64,000 nt of DNA from Xanthostigma xanthostigma. Its lineage: Eukaryota > Arthropoda > Insecta > Raphidioptera > Raphidiidae. Below are positions 41,078 through 52,329 of this stretch, one piece after another (position 1 is the first letter of the stretch; each line of letters opens with the position of its first letter). The stretch covers positions 25,979,401 through 26,043,400 of the forward strand of contig OY754472.1 in assembly GCA_963575645.1 (NCBI GenBank), given 5' to 3'. The notes under the pieces were generated by a model. It saw only the letters and a list, made by a program, of their open reading frames with translations. It had not been told where the DNA came from and searched no databases. The position numbers and the translations under genes are program-made.

Positions 41078-41103
41078 TTTATGCAGCGTATGGCATTTTT
41101 TTT
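41078..41103. other. Foldback element, central loop
   Basis: About 26 bp of unpaired sequence between the arms, around ATGCAGCGTATGGCA. It contains a partial version (TATGGCA) of the decamer found in the arms. Just outside the loop, the left arm has four extra bases (TGAA within CTCATGAAAATAACAAT) that the right arm lacks. Confidence 0.75.
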
Positions 41104-41687
41104 ATTGTTATTGAGTTTTGGGGGTTGGCTAAATAGGGGTAAATTTAATCAAAATCGGATGGCATTGATACACACTATTATTTGTACTTAGGACAGTATA
41201 AATTTCGAATGCCATCCGATTTGAACAATTTTTAGTGTGTTTTTTTACTTATTGTTGAAAAAATCGAAAAAAAGGGTTTTTCGGCGACTTTGAGGGGTTG
41301 TTTCTCCGAAACTGCCCATCAGGATCGGATGGCAATTTTTTTCCAACGTTTGGTGGTGTCAATAAGTATGCTCACTAATTTTGAAGCGGTTGCCTTTTCA
41401 GTTTTTTTTATTTTTTTTTTATTCGCTAGAGCAAAAACGGCCCGCGTGTTTCGGATGGCAAAAAAAAATTGTTATATAATTAGGGTATTTCCTTCAATGC
41501 AACCGCATTTTTATCCGGTTGCCTTTTCAAACTTTTTTTGATTTTTCCCCACCCCCATATCGCCGCCCCCGTCCATTTGGGGTCACTTGGGTCGCTACCA
41601 GGGGGTTCTGCACCACTCATAGGCCCAGATTACCACTCGCCATCCGGTTGCCTTTCCGACACCTGATTGACGTGCCATTGCTTTGAA
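41104..41687 (-). repeat. Foldback element, right inverted arm
   Basis: Reverse complement of the left arm, from ATTGTTATTGAG to GCTTTGAA. Decamer copies mirror the left arm at 41,155, 41,210, 41,325 and 41,451. Differences from the left arm include CAGGTGTCGG against CCGGTGTTGG (read on the left-arm strand), and shorter A/T runs. Confidence 0.88.
41155..41460. promoter_or_regulatory. Decamer motif cluster in right foldback arm
   Basis: Mirror set of the left cluster: TCGGATGGCA at 41,155, 41,325 and 41,451, and TGCCATCCGA at 41,210. All four are exact matches, so the motif is kept in both arms, although other positions differ between them. A binding role is inferred only. Confidence 0.55.
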
Positions 41688-41694
41688 TATTATA
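41686..41694 (+). repeat. Probable target-site duplication, right copy
   Basis: AATATTATA directly after GCTTTG. The first two bases may belong to the element end rather than the duplication. The single difference from the left copy (A for G) is also a common satellite variant (GAATATTATAG), so mutation and conversion from a neighbour are both possible. Confidence 0.55.
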
Positions 41695-42030
41695 GTGTAA
41701 GTAAACTTACCTTTGTAAAATAAAGCAATTTTGCCTATAAGGACTCATTTGCACCTAATTGTCGTAAAGCATGTAAAAACTGCCTGTCTGCGTTAAAATA
41801 ATGGTTAATATGCAGTTTGCATTTTCTTATGAGAGAATAATCCAAACCTGAATATTATAGTGTAAATAGACTAACCTTCATGAAATAAGGCAATTTTGCC
41901 TATAAGGACTCATTTGCCCCTAATTGTCATAAAGCATGTAAAAACTGCTTGTATGCGTTAAAATAATGGTTAATATGCAGTTTGCATTTTGTTATGAGAG
42001 AATGATCTAAACCTGAATGTTATAGTGTAA

Positions 42031-42690
42031 ATAGACTTACCCTCATGAAATCAGGCAATTTTGCCTATAAGGACTCATTTGCCCCTAATTGTCATAAAGC
42101 ATGTAAAAACTGCTTGTATGCGTTTAAATAATGGTTAATATGCAGTTTGCATTTTCTTATGAGAGAATGATCCAAACCTGAATGATATAGTGTAAATAGA
42201 CTTACCTTTGAAAAATAAAGCAATTTTGCCTATAAGGACTCATTTGCACGCAATTGTCGTGAAGCATGTAAAAACTGCTTGTCTGCGTTAAAATAATGGT
42301 TAATATGCAGTTTGCATTTTCCTATGAGAGAATGATCCAAACCTGAATGTTATAGTGTAACTAGACTTACCCTCATGAAATCAGGCAATTTTGCCTATAA
42401 GGACTCATTTGCCCCTAATTGTCATAAAGCATGTAAAAACTGCTTGTATGCGATAAAATAATGGTTAATATGCAGTTTGCATTTTCTTATGAGAGAATGA
42501 TCCAAACCTGAATGATATAGTGTAAATAGACTTACCTTTGAAAAATAAAGCAATTTTGCCTATAAGGACTCATTTGCACGCAATTGTCGTGAAGCATGTA
42601 AAAACTGCTTGTCTGCGTTAAAATAATGGTTAATATGCAGTTTGCATTTTCCTATGAGAGAATGATCCAAACCTGAATGTTATAGTGTAA
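42031..42690 (+). repeat. Two-monomer (330 bp) tandem duplication
   Basis: The pair with CCTCATGAAATCAGG followed by AATGATATAG, CTTTGAAAAATAAAG and ACGCAATTGTCGTG is present twice in a row: CCTCATGAAATCAGG starts at 42,041 and 42,371, exactly 330 bp apart. Copies differ at GCGTTTAAATAATGG (first) against GCGATAAAATAATGG (second). It starts about 340 bp right of the foldback element. Confidence 0.8.
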
Positions 42691-43930
42691 CTAGACTTAC
42701 CTTCATGAAATAAAGCAATTTTGCCTATAAGGACTCATTTGCCTTTAATTGTCATAAAGCATGTAAAAACTGCTTGTATGCATTAAAATAATGGTTAATA
42801 TGCAGTTTGCATTTTCTTATGAGAGAATGATCCAAACCTGAATGTTATAGTGTAAATAGACTTACCTTTGTAAAATAAAGCAATTTTGCCAATAAGGACT
42901 CATTTGCACGCAAATGTCGTGAAGCATGTAAAAACTGCTTGTATGCGTTAAAATAATGGTAAATTCGCAGTTTGCATTTTCTTATGAGAGAAGGATATAA
43001 ACCTAAATGTTATATTGTAAATAGACTTACCTTCATAAAATAAAGCAATTTTGCCTATAAAGACTCATTTGCCCCTCATTGTCATAAAGCAGGTAAAAAC
43101 TGCTTGTATGCGTTAAAATAATAGTTAATATGCAGTTTGCATTTTCTTATGAGAGAATGATCCAAACCTGAATGTTATAGTGTAAATTGACTTACCTTTG
43201 TAAAATAAAGCAATTTTGCCTATAAGGACTCATTTGCACGCAATTGTCGTGAAGCATGTAAAAACTGCTTGTCTGCGTTAAAATAATGGTTAATATGCAG
43301 TTTGCATTTTCTTATGAGAGAATGATCCAAACCTGAATGTTATAGTGAAAGTAGACTTACCTTTGTGAAATAAAACAATTTTGCCTTTAAGGACTTATTT
43401 GCACCTAATTGTCGTGAACCATGTAAAAACCGCTTGTCTGCGTGAAAATGATAGTCAATATTCAGTTTGCATTTTCTTATGAGAGAATGATCCAAACCTG
43501 AATATTATAGTGTAAATAGACTTACCCTCATGAAATAAAGCAATTTTGCCTATAAGGACTCATTTGCACCTAATTGTCATAAAGCATGTAAAAACTGCTT
43601 GTATGCGTTAAAATAATAGTTAATATGCAGTTTGCATTTTCTTGTGAGAGAATGATCCAAACCTGAATGTTATAGTGTAAGTAAACTTACCTTTGTAAAA
43701 TAAAGCAATTTTGCCTATAAGGACTCATTTGCCCCTAATTGTCATAAAGCATGTAAAAACTGCTTGTATGCGTTAAAATAATGGTTAATATGCAGTTTGC
43801 ATTTTCTTATGAGAGAATGATCCAAACCTGAATGTTATAGTCTAAATAGACTTACCTTTGAATAATAAAGCAATTTTGCCTATAAGGACTCATTTGCACG
43901 CAATTGTCGTGAAGCATTAAAAAACTGCTT

Positions 43931-45590
43931 GTAGGCGTTAAAATAATGGTTAATATGCAGTTTGCATTTTCTTATGAGAGAATGATCCAAACCTGAATGT
44001 TATAGTGAAAGTAGACTTACCTTTGTGAAATAAAACAATTTTGCCTTTAAGGACTTATTTGCACCTAATTGTCGTAAACCATGTAAAAACCGCTTGTCTG
44101 CGTGAAAATGATAGTCAATATTCAGTTTGCATTTTCTTATGAGAGAATGATCTAAACCTGAATATTATAGTGTAAATAGACTTACCCTCATGAAATAAAG
44201 CAATTTTGCCTATAAGGACTTATTTGCACCTAATTGTCATAAAGCATGTAAAAACTGCTTGTATGCGTTAAAATAATAGTTAATATGCAGTTTGCATTTT
44301 CTTGTGAGAGAATGATCCAAACCTGAATGTTATAGTGTAAGTAAACTTACCTTTGTAAAATAAAGCAATTTTGCCTATAAGGACTCATTTGCACCTAATT
44401 GTCGTAAAGCATGTAAAAACTGCCTGTCTGCGTTAAAATAATGGTTAATCTGCAGTTTGCATTTTCTTATGAGAGAATAATCCAAACCTGAATGTTATAG
44501 TGTAAGTAAACTTACCTTTGTAAAATAAAGCAATTTTGCCTATAAGGACTCATTTGCCCCTAATTGTCATAAAGCATGTAAAAACTGCTTGTATGCGTTA
44601 AAATAATGGTTAATATGCAGTTTGCATTTTTTTATGAGAGAATGATCTAAACCTGAATGTTATAGTGTAAATAGACTTACCCTCATGAAATCAGGCAATT
44701 TTGCCTATAAGGACTCTTTTGCCCCTAATTGTCATAAAGCATGTAAAAACTGCTTGTATGCGTTAAAATTATGGCTAATATGCAGTTTGCATTTTCTTGT
44801 GAGAGAATGATCCAAACCTGAATGTTATAGTGTAAGTAAACTTACCTTTGTAAAATAAAGCAATTTTGCCTATAAGGACTCATTTGCACCTAATTGTCGT
44901 AAAGCATGTAAAAACTGCCTGTCTGCGTTAAAATAATGGTTAATCTGCAGTTTGCATTTTCTTATGAGAGAATAATCCAAACCTGAATGTTATAGTGTAA
45001 GTAAACTTACCTTTGTAAAATAAAGCAATTTTGCCTATAAGGACTCATTTGCCCCTAATTGTCATAAAGCATGTAAAAACTGCTTGTATGCGTTAAAATA
45101 ATGGTTAATATGCAGTTTGCATTTTCTTATGAGAGAATGATCCAAACCTGAATGTTATAGTCTAAATAGACTTACCTTTGAAAAATAAAGCAATTTTGCC
45201 TATAAGGACTCATTTGCACGCAATTGTCGTGAAGCATGTAAAAACTGCTTGTAGGCGTTAAAATAATGGTTAATATGCAGTTTGCATTTTCTTATGAGAG
45301 AATGATCCAAACCTGAATGTTATAGTGAAAGTAGACTTACCTTTGTGAAATAAAACAATTTTGCCTTTAAGGACTTATTTGCACCTAATTGTCGTAAACC
45401 ATGTAAAAACCGCTTGTCTGCGTGAAAATGATAGTCAATATTCAGTTTGCATTTTCTTATGAGAGAATGATCTAAACCTGAATATTATAGTGTAAATAGA
45501 CTTACCCTCATGAAATAAAGCAATTTTGCCTATAAGGACTTATTTGCACCTAATTGTCATAAAGCATGTAAAAACTGCTTGTATGCGTTA
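43931..45590 (+). repeat. Nested 8-monomer and 3-monomer duplications
   Basis: The TTGTAGGCG plus GTGAAAGTAGAC pair near 43,930-44,270 recurs at about 45,250-45,590 (+1,320, 8 monomers). Inside, the rare TTAATCTGCAG monomer occurs at about 44,445 and 44,940 (+495, 3 monomers). The same rare variant is also at about 32,681, pointing to the source. GCATTAAAAAACTG at about 43,914 is private to the first copy. Confidence 0.72.
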
Positions 45591-46399
45591 AAATAATGGT
45601 TAATATGCAGTTTGCATTTTCTTATGAGAGAATGATCCAAACCTGAATGTTATAGTATAAATAGACTAACCATCATGAAATAAAGCAATTTTGCCTATAA
45701 GGACTCATTTGCACCTAATTGTCATAAAGCTTGTAAAAACTGTTTGTATGCGTTAAAATAATAGTTAATATGCAGTTTGCATTTTCTTATGAGAGCATGA
45801 TCGAAACCTGAATGTTATAGTTTAAGTAAACTTACCTTTGTAAAATAAAGCAATTTTGCCTATAAGGACTCATTTGCACCTAATTGTCGTAAAGCGTGTA
45901 AAAACTGCTTGTCTGCGTTAAAATAATGGTTAATATGCAGTTTGCATTTTCCTATGAGAGAATGATCCAAACCTGAATGTAATAGTGTAACTAGACTAAC
46001 CCTCATGAAATAAAGCAATATTGCCTATCAGGACTCATTTGCACCTAATTGTCATAAAGCATGTAAAAACTGCTTGTAGGCGTTAAAATAATGGTTAATA
46101 TGCAGTTTGCATTTTCTTATGAGAGAATGATCCAAACCTGAATTTTATAGAATAAGTAAACTTACCTTTGTGAAATAAAGCAATTTTGCCTATAAGGACT
46201 CATTTGCACCTAATTGTCGTAAAGCATGTAAAAACTGCTTGTCTGCGTTAAAATAATGGTTAATATGCAGTTTGCATTTTCCTATGAGAGAATGATCCAA
46301 ACCTGAATGTTATAGTGTAACTAGACTTACCTTCATGAAATAAAGCAATTTTGCCTATAAGGACTCATTTGCCTTTAATTGTCATAAAGCATGTAAAAA

Positions 46400-48120
46400 C
46401 TGCTTGTATGCGTTAAAATAATGGTTAATATGCAGTTTGCATTTTCTTATGAGAGAATGATCCAAACCTGAATGTTATAGTGTAAATAGACTTACCTTTG
46501 TAAAATAAAGCAATTTTGCCTATAAGGACTCATTTGCACGCAAATGTCGTGAAGCATGTAAAAACTGCTTGTGTGCGTTAAAATAATGGTAAATTCGCAG
46601 TTTGCATTTTCTTATGAGAGAAGGATATAAACCTAAATGTTATATTGTAAATAGACTAACCCTCATGAAATAAAGCAATTTTGCCTATAAGGACTCATTT
46701 GCACCTAATTGTCATAAAGCTTGTAAAAACTGCTTGTATGCGTTAAAATAATGGTTAATATGCAGTTTGCATTTTCTGATGAGAGAATAATCCAAACCTG
46801 AATTATATAGTGTAAATAGACTTACCTTCATAAAATAAAGCAATTTTGCCTATAAAGACTCATTTGCCCCTCATTGTCATAAAGCAGGTAAAAACTGCTT
46901 GTATGCGTTAAAATAATAGTTAATATGCAGTTTGCATTTTCTTATGAGAGAATGATCCAAACCTGAATGTTATAGTGTAAATTGACTTACCTTTGTAAAA
47001 TAAAGCAATTTTGCCTATAAGGACTCATTTGCACGCAATTGTCGTGAAGCATGTAAAAACTGCTTGTCTGCGTTAAAATAATGGTTAATATGCAGTTTGC
47101 ATTTTCTTATGAGAGAATGATCCAAACCTGAATGTTATAGTGAAAGTAGACTTACCTTTGTGAAATAAAACAATTTTGCCTTTAAGGACTTATTTGCACC
47201 TAATTGTCGTAAACCATGTAAAAACCGCTTGTCTGCGTGAAAATGATAGTCAATATTCAGTTTGCATTTTCTTATGAGAGAATGATCTAAACCTGAATAT
47301 TATAGTGTAAATAGACTTACCCTCATGAAATAAAGCAATTTTGTCTATAAGGACTTATTTGCACCTAATTGTCATAAAGCATGTAAAAACTGCTTGTATG
47401 CGTTAAAATAATAGTTAATATGCAGTTTGCATTTTCTTGTGAGAGAATGATCCAAACCTGAATGTTATAGTGTAAGTAAACTTACCTTTGTAAAATAAAG
47501 CAATTTTGCCTATAAGGACTCATTTGCACCTAATTGTCGTAAAGCATGTAAAAACTGCCTGTCTGCGTTAAAATAATGGTTAATATGCAGTTTGCATTTT
47601 CTTATTAGAGAATAATCCAAACCTGAATGTTATAGTGTAAGTAAACTTACCTTTGTAAAATAAAGCAATTTTGCCTATAAGGACTCATTTGCCCCTAATT
47701 GTCATAAAGCATGTAAAAACTGCTTGTATGCGTTAAAATAATAGTTAATATGCAGTTTGCATTTTTTTATGAGAGAATGATCTAAACCTGAATGTTATAG
47801 TGTAAATAGACTTACCCTCATGAAATCAGGCAATTTTGCCTATAAGGACTCATTTGCCCCTAATTGTCATAAAGCATGTAAAAACTGCTTGTATGCGTTA
47901 AAATAATGGTTAATATGCAGTTTGCATTTTCTTATGAGAGAATGATCCAAACCTGAATGTTATAGTCTAAATAGACTTACCTTTGAAAAATAAAGCAATT
48001 TTGCCTATAAGGACTCATTTGCACGCAATTGTCGTGAAGCATGTAAAAACTGCTTGTCTGCGTTAAAATGATAGTAAATATGCAGTTTGCATTTTCTTAT
48101 GAGAGAATGATCCAAACCTG
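46400..48120 (+). repeat. Block duplicated from about 34,300-36,020
   Basis: Both blocks carry the rare TTGTGTGCG before a GGTAAATTCGCAG monomer (34,487 and 46,583), followed by TAACCCTCATG and TTTTCTGATGAGAG. AAATCAGGC follows at 35,726 and 47,825. After removing the 1,209-bp insertion and the 3-bp loss at about 35,420, the spacing is 66 monomers. The loss at 35,420 is absent here, so it arose after the duplication or was converted back. Confidence 0.75.
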
Positions 48121-48789
48121 AATTTTATAGAATAAGTAAACTTACCTTTGTGAAATCTGGCAATTTTGCCTATAAGGACTCATTTGTACCTAATTGTCGT
48201 AAAGCATGTAAAAACTGCTTTTCTGCGTTAAAATAATGGTTAATATGCAGTGTGCATTTTCTTATGAGAGAATAATCCAAACCTGAATTATATAGTGTAA
48301 ATAGACTAACCTTCATTAAATAAAGCAATTTTGCCTATAAGGACTCATTTGCCCCTAATTGTCATAAAGCATGTAAAAACTGCTTGTATGCGTTAAAATA
48401 ATGGTTAATATGCAGTTTGCATTTTCTTATGGGAGAATGATCCAAACCTGAATGTTATAGTATAAATAGACTAACCATCATGAAATAAAGCAATTTTGCC
48501 TATAAGGACTCATTTGCACCTAATTGTCATAAAGCTTGTAAAAACTGTTTGTATGCGTTAAAATAATAGTTAATATGCAGTTTGCATTTTCTTATGAGAG
48601 CATGATCGAAACCTGAATGTTATAGTTTAAGTAAACTTACCTTTGTAAAATAAAGCAATTTTGCCTATTAGGACTCATTTGCACCTAATTGTCGTAAAGC
48701 GTGTAAAAACTGCTTGTCTGCGTTAAAATAATGGTTAATATGCAGTTTGCTTTTTCCTATGAGAGAATGATCCAAACCTGAATGTTATA

Positions 48790-50126
48790 TTGTAAATAGA
48801 CTAACCCTCATGAAATAAAGCAATTTTGCCTATAAGGACTCATTTGCACCTAATTGTCATAAAGCTTGTAAAAACTGCTTGTATGCGTTAAAATAATGGT
48901 TATAATGCAGTTTGCATTTTCTGATGAGAGAATAATCCAAACCTGAATTATATAGTGTAAATAGACTTACCTTCATAAAATAAAGCAATTTTGCCTATAA
49001 AGACTCATTTGCCCCTCATTGTCATAAAGCAGGTAAAAACTGCTTGTATGCGTTAAAATAATAGTTAATATGCAGTTTGCATTTTCTTATGAGAGAATGA
49101 TCCAAACCTGAATGTTATAGTGTAAATTGACTTACCTTTGTAAAATAAAGCAATTTTGCCTATAAGGACTCATTTGCACGCAATTGTCGTGAAGCATGTA
49201 AAAACTGCTTGTCTGCGTTAAAATAATGGTTAATATGCAGTTTGCATTTTCTTATGAGAGAATGATCCAAACCTGAATGTTATAGTGAAAGTAGACTTAC
49301 CTTTGTGAAATAAAACAATTTTGCCTTTAAGGACTTATTTGCACCTAATTGTCGTAAACCATGTAAAAACCGCTTGTCTGCGTGAAAATGATAGTCAATA
49401 TTCAGTTTGCATTTTCTTATGAGAGAATGATCCAAACCTGAATATTATAGTGTAAATAGACTTACCTTCATGAAATAAAGCAATTTTGCCTATAAGGACT
49501 CATTTGCACCTAATTGTCATAAAGCATGTAAAAACTGCTTGTATGCGGTAAAATAATAGCTAATATGCAGTTTGCATTTTCTTGTGAGAGAATGATCCAA
49601 ACCTGAATGTTATAGTGTAAGTAAACTTACCTTTGTAAAATAAAGCAATTTTGCCTATAAGGACTCATTTGCACCTAATTGTCGTAAAGCATGTAAAAAC
49701 TGCCTGTCTGCGTTAAAATAATGGTTAATATGCAGTTTGCATTTTCTTATGAGAGAATAATCCAAACCTGAATATTATAGTGTAAATAAACTAACCTTCA
49801 TGAAATAAGGCAATTTTGTCTATAAGGACTCATTTGCCCCTAATTGTCATAAAGCATGTAAAAACTGCTTGTATGCGTTAAAATAATGGTTAATATGCAG
49901 TTTGCATTTTGTTATGAGAGAATGATCTAAACCTGAATGTTATAGTGTAAATAGACTTACCCTCATGAAGTCAGGCAATTTTGCCTATAAGGACTCATTT
50001 GCCCCTAATTGTCATAAAGCATGTAAAAACTGCTTGTATGCGTTTAAATAATGGTTAATATGCAGTTTGCATTTTCTTATGAGAGAATGATCCAAACCTG
50101 AATGATATAGTGTAAATAGACTTACC
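48790..50126 (+). repeat. Satellite block with empty insertion site
   Basis: Paralogue of the occupied block. At the matching position it reads CCTGAATGTTATAGTGTAAG, with no insert and no footprint. Hence the block duplication most likely came before the insertion, unless one copy was later restored by conversion. Private changes here include CATGAAGTCAGG (about 49,964) and AATAGCTAATATG (about 49,555). Confidence 0.85.
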
Positions 50127-50379
50127 TTCATGAAATAAAGCAATTTTGCCTATAAGGACTCATTTGCCCCTAATTGTCATAAAGCATGTAAAAACTGCTT
50201 GTATGCGTTAAAATAATGGTTAATATGCAGTTTGCATTTTCTTATGAGAGAATGATCCAAACCTGAATGTTATAGTCTAAATAGACTTATCTTTGAAAAA
50301 TAAAGCAATTTTGCCTATAAGGACTCATTTGCACGCAATTGTCGTGAAGCATGTAAAAACTGCTTGTCTGCGTTAAAAT

Positions 50380-51230
50380 GATAGTAAATATGCAGTTTGC
50401 ATTTTCTTATGAGAGAATGATCCAAACCTGAATGTTATAGTGTAAATAGACTAACCCTCATGAAATAAAGCAATTTTGCCTATCAGGACTCATTTGCACC
50501 TAATTGTCATAAAGCTTGTAAAAACTGCTTGTATGCGTTAAAATAATGGTTAATATGCAGTTTGCATTTTCTTATGAGATAATGATCCAAACCTAAAAGA
50601 TATAGTGTAAATAAACTAACCCTCATGAAATAAAGCAATTTTGCCAATAAGGACTCATTTGCACCTAATTGTCATAAAGCTTGTAAAAACTGCTTGTCTG
50701 CGTTAAAATAATGGTTAAAATGCAGTTTGCATTTTCTTATGAGAGAATGATCCAAACCTGAATGTTATAGTGTAATTAGACTTACCCTCATGAAATAAAA
50801 TAATTTTGCCGATAAGGACTCTATTGCACCTAATTGTCGTAAAGCATGTAAAAACTGCTTGTCTGCTTTAAAATAATGGTTAATATGCAGTTTGCATTTT
50901 CTTATGAGAGAATGATCCAAACCTGAATGTTATAGTGTAAATAGACTTAACTTCATGAAATAAAGCAATTTTGCCTATAAGGACTCATTTGCCCCTAATT
51001 GTCATAAAGCATGTAAAAACTGCTTGTATGCGTTAAAATTATGGCTAATATGCAGTTTGCATTTTCTTATGGGATAATGATCCAAACCTAAAAGATATAG
51101 TGTAAATAGACTAACCCTCATGAAATAAAGCAATTTTGCCTATAAGGACTCATTTGCACCTAATTGTCATAAAGCTTGTAAAAACTGCTTGTCTGCGTTA
51201 AAATAATGGTTAAAATGCAGTTTGCATTTT
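50380..51230 (+). repeat. Block repeated near 56,650-57,500 (+6,272)
   Basis: A five-monomer run starting with GATAATGATCC, CCTAAAAGATATAG and the rare TAAATAAACTAACCC, then GTTAAAATGCAG with CCGATAAGGACTC, TCTGCTTTAAA and TAACTTCATG. The offset of 6,272 is 38 monomers plus the two 1-bp gains at about 53,570 and 55,716. It also resembles 1-500. Confidence 0.7.
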
Positions 51231-52329
51231 CTTATGAGAGAATGATCCAAACCTGAATGTTATAGTGTAAATAGACTTACCTTCATGAAATAAAGCAATT
51301 TTGCCTATAAGGACTTATTTGCCCCTAATTGTCATAAAGCATGTAAAAACTGCTTGTATGCGTTAAAATATTGGTTAATATGCAGTTTGCATTTTCTTAT
51401 GAGAGAATGATCCAAACCTGAATGTTATAGTGTAAATAGACTTACCCTCATGAAATAAAGCAATTTTGCCGATAAGGACTCATTTGCACCTAATTGTCAT
51501 AAAGCATGTAAAAACTGCTTGTATGCGTTAAAATGATAGTAAATATGCAGTTTGCATTTTCTTATGAGAGAATGATCCAAACCTAAATGTTATAGTGTAA
51601 ATAGACTCACCTTCATGAAATAAAGCAATTTTGCATATAAGGACTCATTTGCCCCTAATTGTCATAAAGGATGTAAAAACTGCTTGTATGCGTTAAAATA
51701 ATGGTTAACATGCAGTTTGCATTTTCTTATGAGAGAATGATCCAAACCTGAATGGTATAGTGTAAATAGACTTACCCTCATGAAATAATGCAATTTTGTC
51801 TATAAGGACTTATTTGCACCTAATTGTCGTAAACCATGTAAAAACTGCTTGTCTGCGTGAAAATGATAGTCAATATTCAGTTTGCATTTTCTTATGAGAG
51901 AATGATCCAAACCTGAATGTTATAGTGTAAACAGACTTACCCTCATGAAATAAAGTAATTTTGCCTATAAGGACTCATTTGCACCTAATTGTCATAAAGC
52001 ATGTAAAAACTGCTTGTATGCGTTAAAATAATGGTTAATATGCAGTTTGCATTTTCTTATGAGAGAATGATCCAAACCTGAATTATATAGTGTAAATAGA
52101 CTAACCTTCATGAAATAAAGCAATTTTGACTATAAGGACTCATTTGCCCCTAATTGTCATAAAGCATGTAAAAACTGCTTGTAGGTGTTAAAATAATGGT
52201 TAATATGCAGTTTGCATTTTCTTATGAGAGAATGATCCAAACCTGAATTTTATAGTATAAGTAAACTTACCTTTGTGAAATAAAGCAATTTTGCCTATAA
52301 AGACTCATTTGTACCTAATTGTCGTAAAG

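Larger units (their letters stand above)
40486..41687. mobile_element. Foldback (long terminal inverted repeat) DNA element, non-autonomous
   Basis: The only non-satellite DNA in the window. It is about 1,202 bp and almost entirely palindromic: the left end TTCAAAGCAATGGCACGTCA is the exact complement of the right end, ending GCTTTGAA. Arms of about 590 bp flank a loop of about 26 bp. By eye the arms differ by about 15 substitutions and a few short indels, roughly 97% identity. There is no open reading frame beyond about 80 codons, and the short ones on the two arms are mirror images of each other, so it has no transposase and would need one in trans. Long inverted repeats and a possible 9-bp target duplication suit a Mutator-like or classical foldback element, but the superfamily is not established. 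Composition differs from the satellite: homopolymer A/T runs and a G-rich patch. Confidence 0.88.
39660..42206 (+). repeat. Satellite block holding the insertion (occupied copy)
   Basis: Without the foldback element, this eight-monomer block matches 48,790-50,126. Shared private variants are TTTTCTGATGAGAG (about 39,790 and 48,919), TGCGGTAAAATAATAG (40,415 and 49,544), CATGAAATAAGGC (about 41,879 and 49,799) and TTTTGTTATGAGAG (about 41,987 and 49,907). The offset is 9,129 before and 7,920 after the element. The difference of 1,209 equals element plus duplication. Confidence 0.85.

Noticed and set aside
40381-41541. Three short reading frames of 81-83 codons in and next to the foldback arms (40,381-40,629 and 40,694-40,939 on the minus strand; 41,290-41,541 on the plus strand)
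   Set aside because: The second and third are the same sequence read from the two mirrored arms and consist mostly of translated A/T runs. The first runs from the arm into satellite. There is no domain, no conserved motif and no start context; they are chance frames.
40486-41687. Retroviral or LTR-type element
   Set aside because: The repeats are inverted, not direct. There is no TG...CA end, primer-binding site, polypurine tract or coding region.
40486-41687. Assembly or cloning hairpin artefact
   Set aside because: The arms differ by about 15 substitutions plus indels, the flanks show a plausible target duplication, and a matching empty site exists. These point to a real insertion, though read support cannot be checked here.
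32681-44951. Regular restriction-site period (CTGCAG) as a structural marker
   Set aside because: Only three monomers with TTAATCTGCAG were noticed; the site results from one point change and is not a general feature of the satellite.
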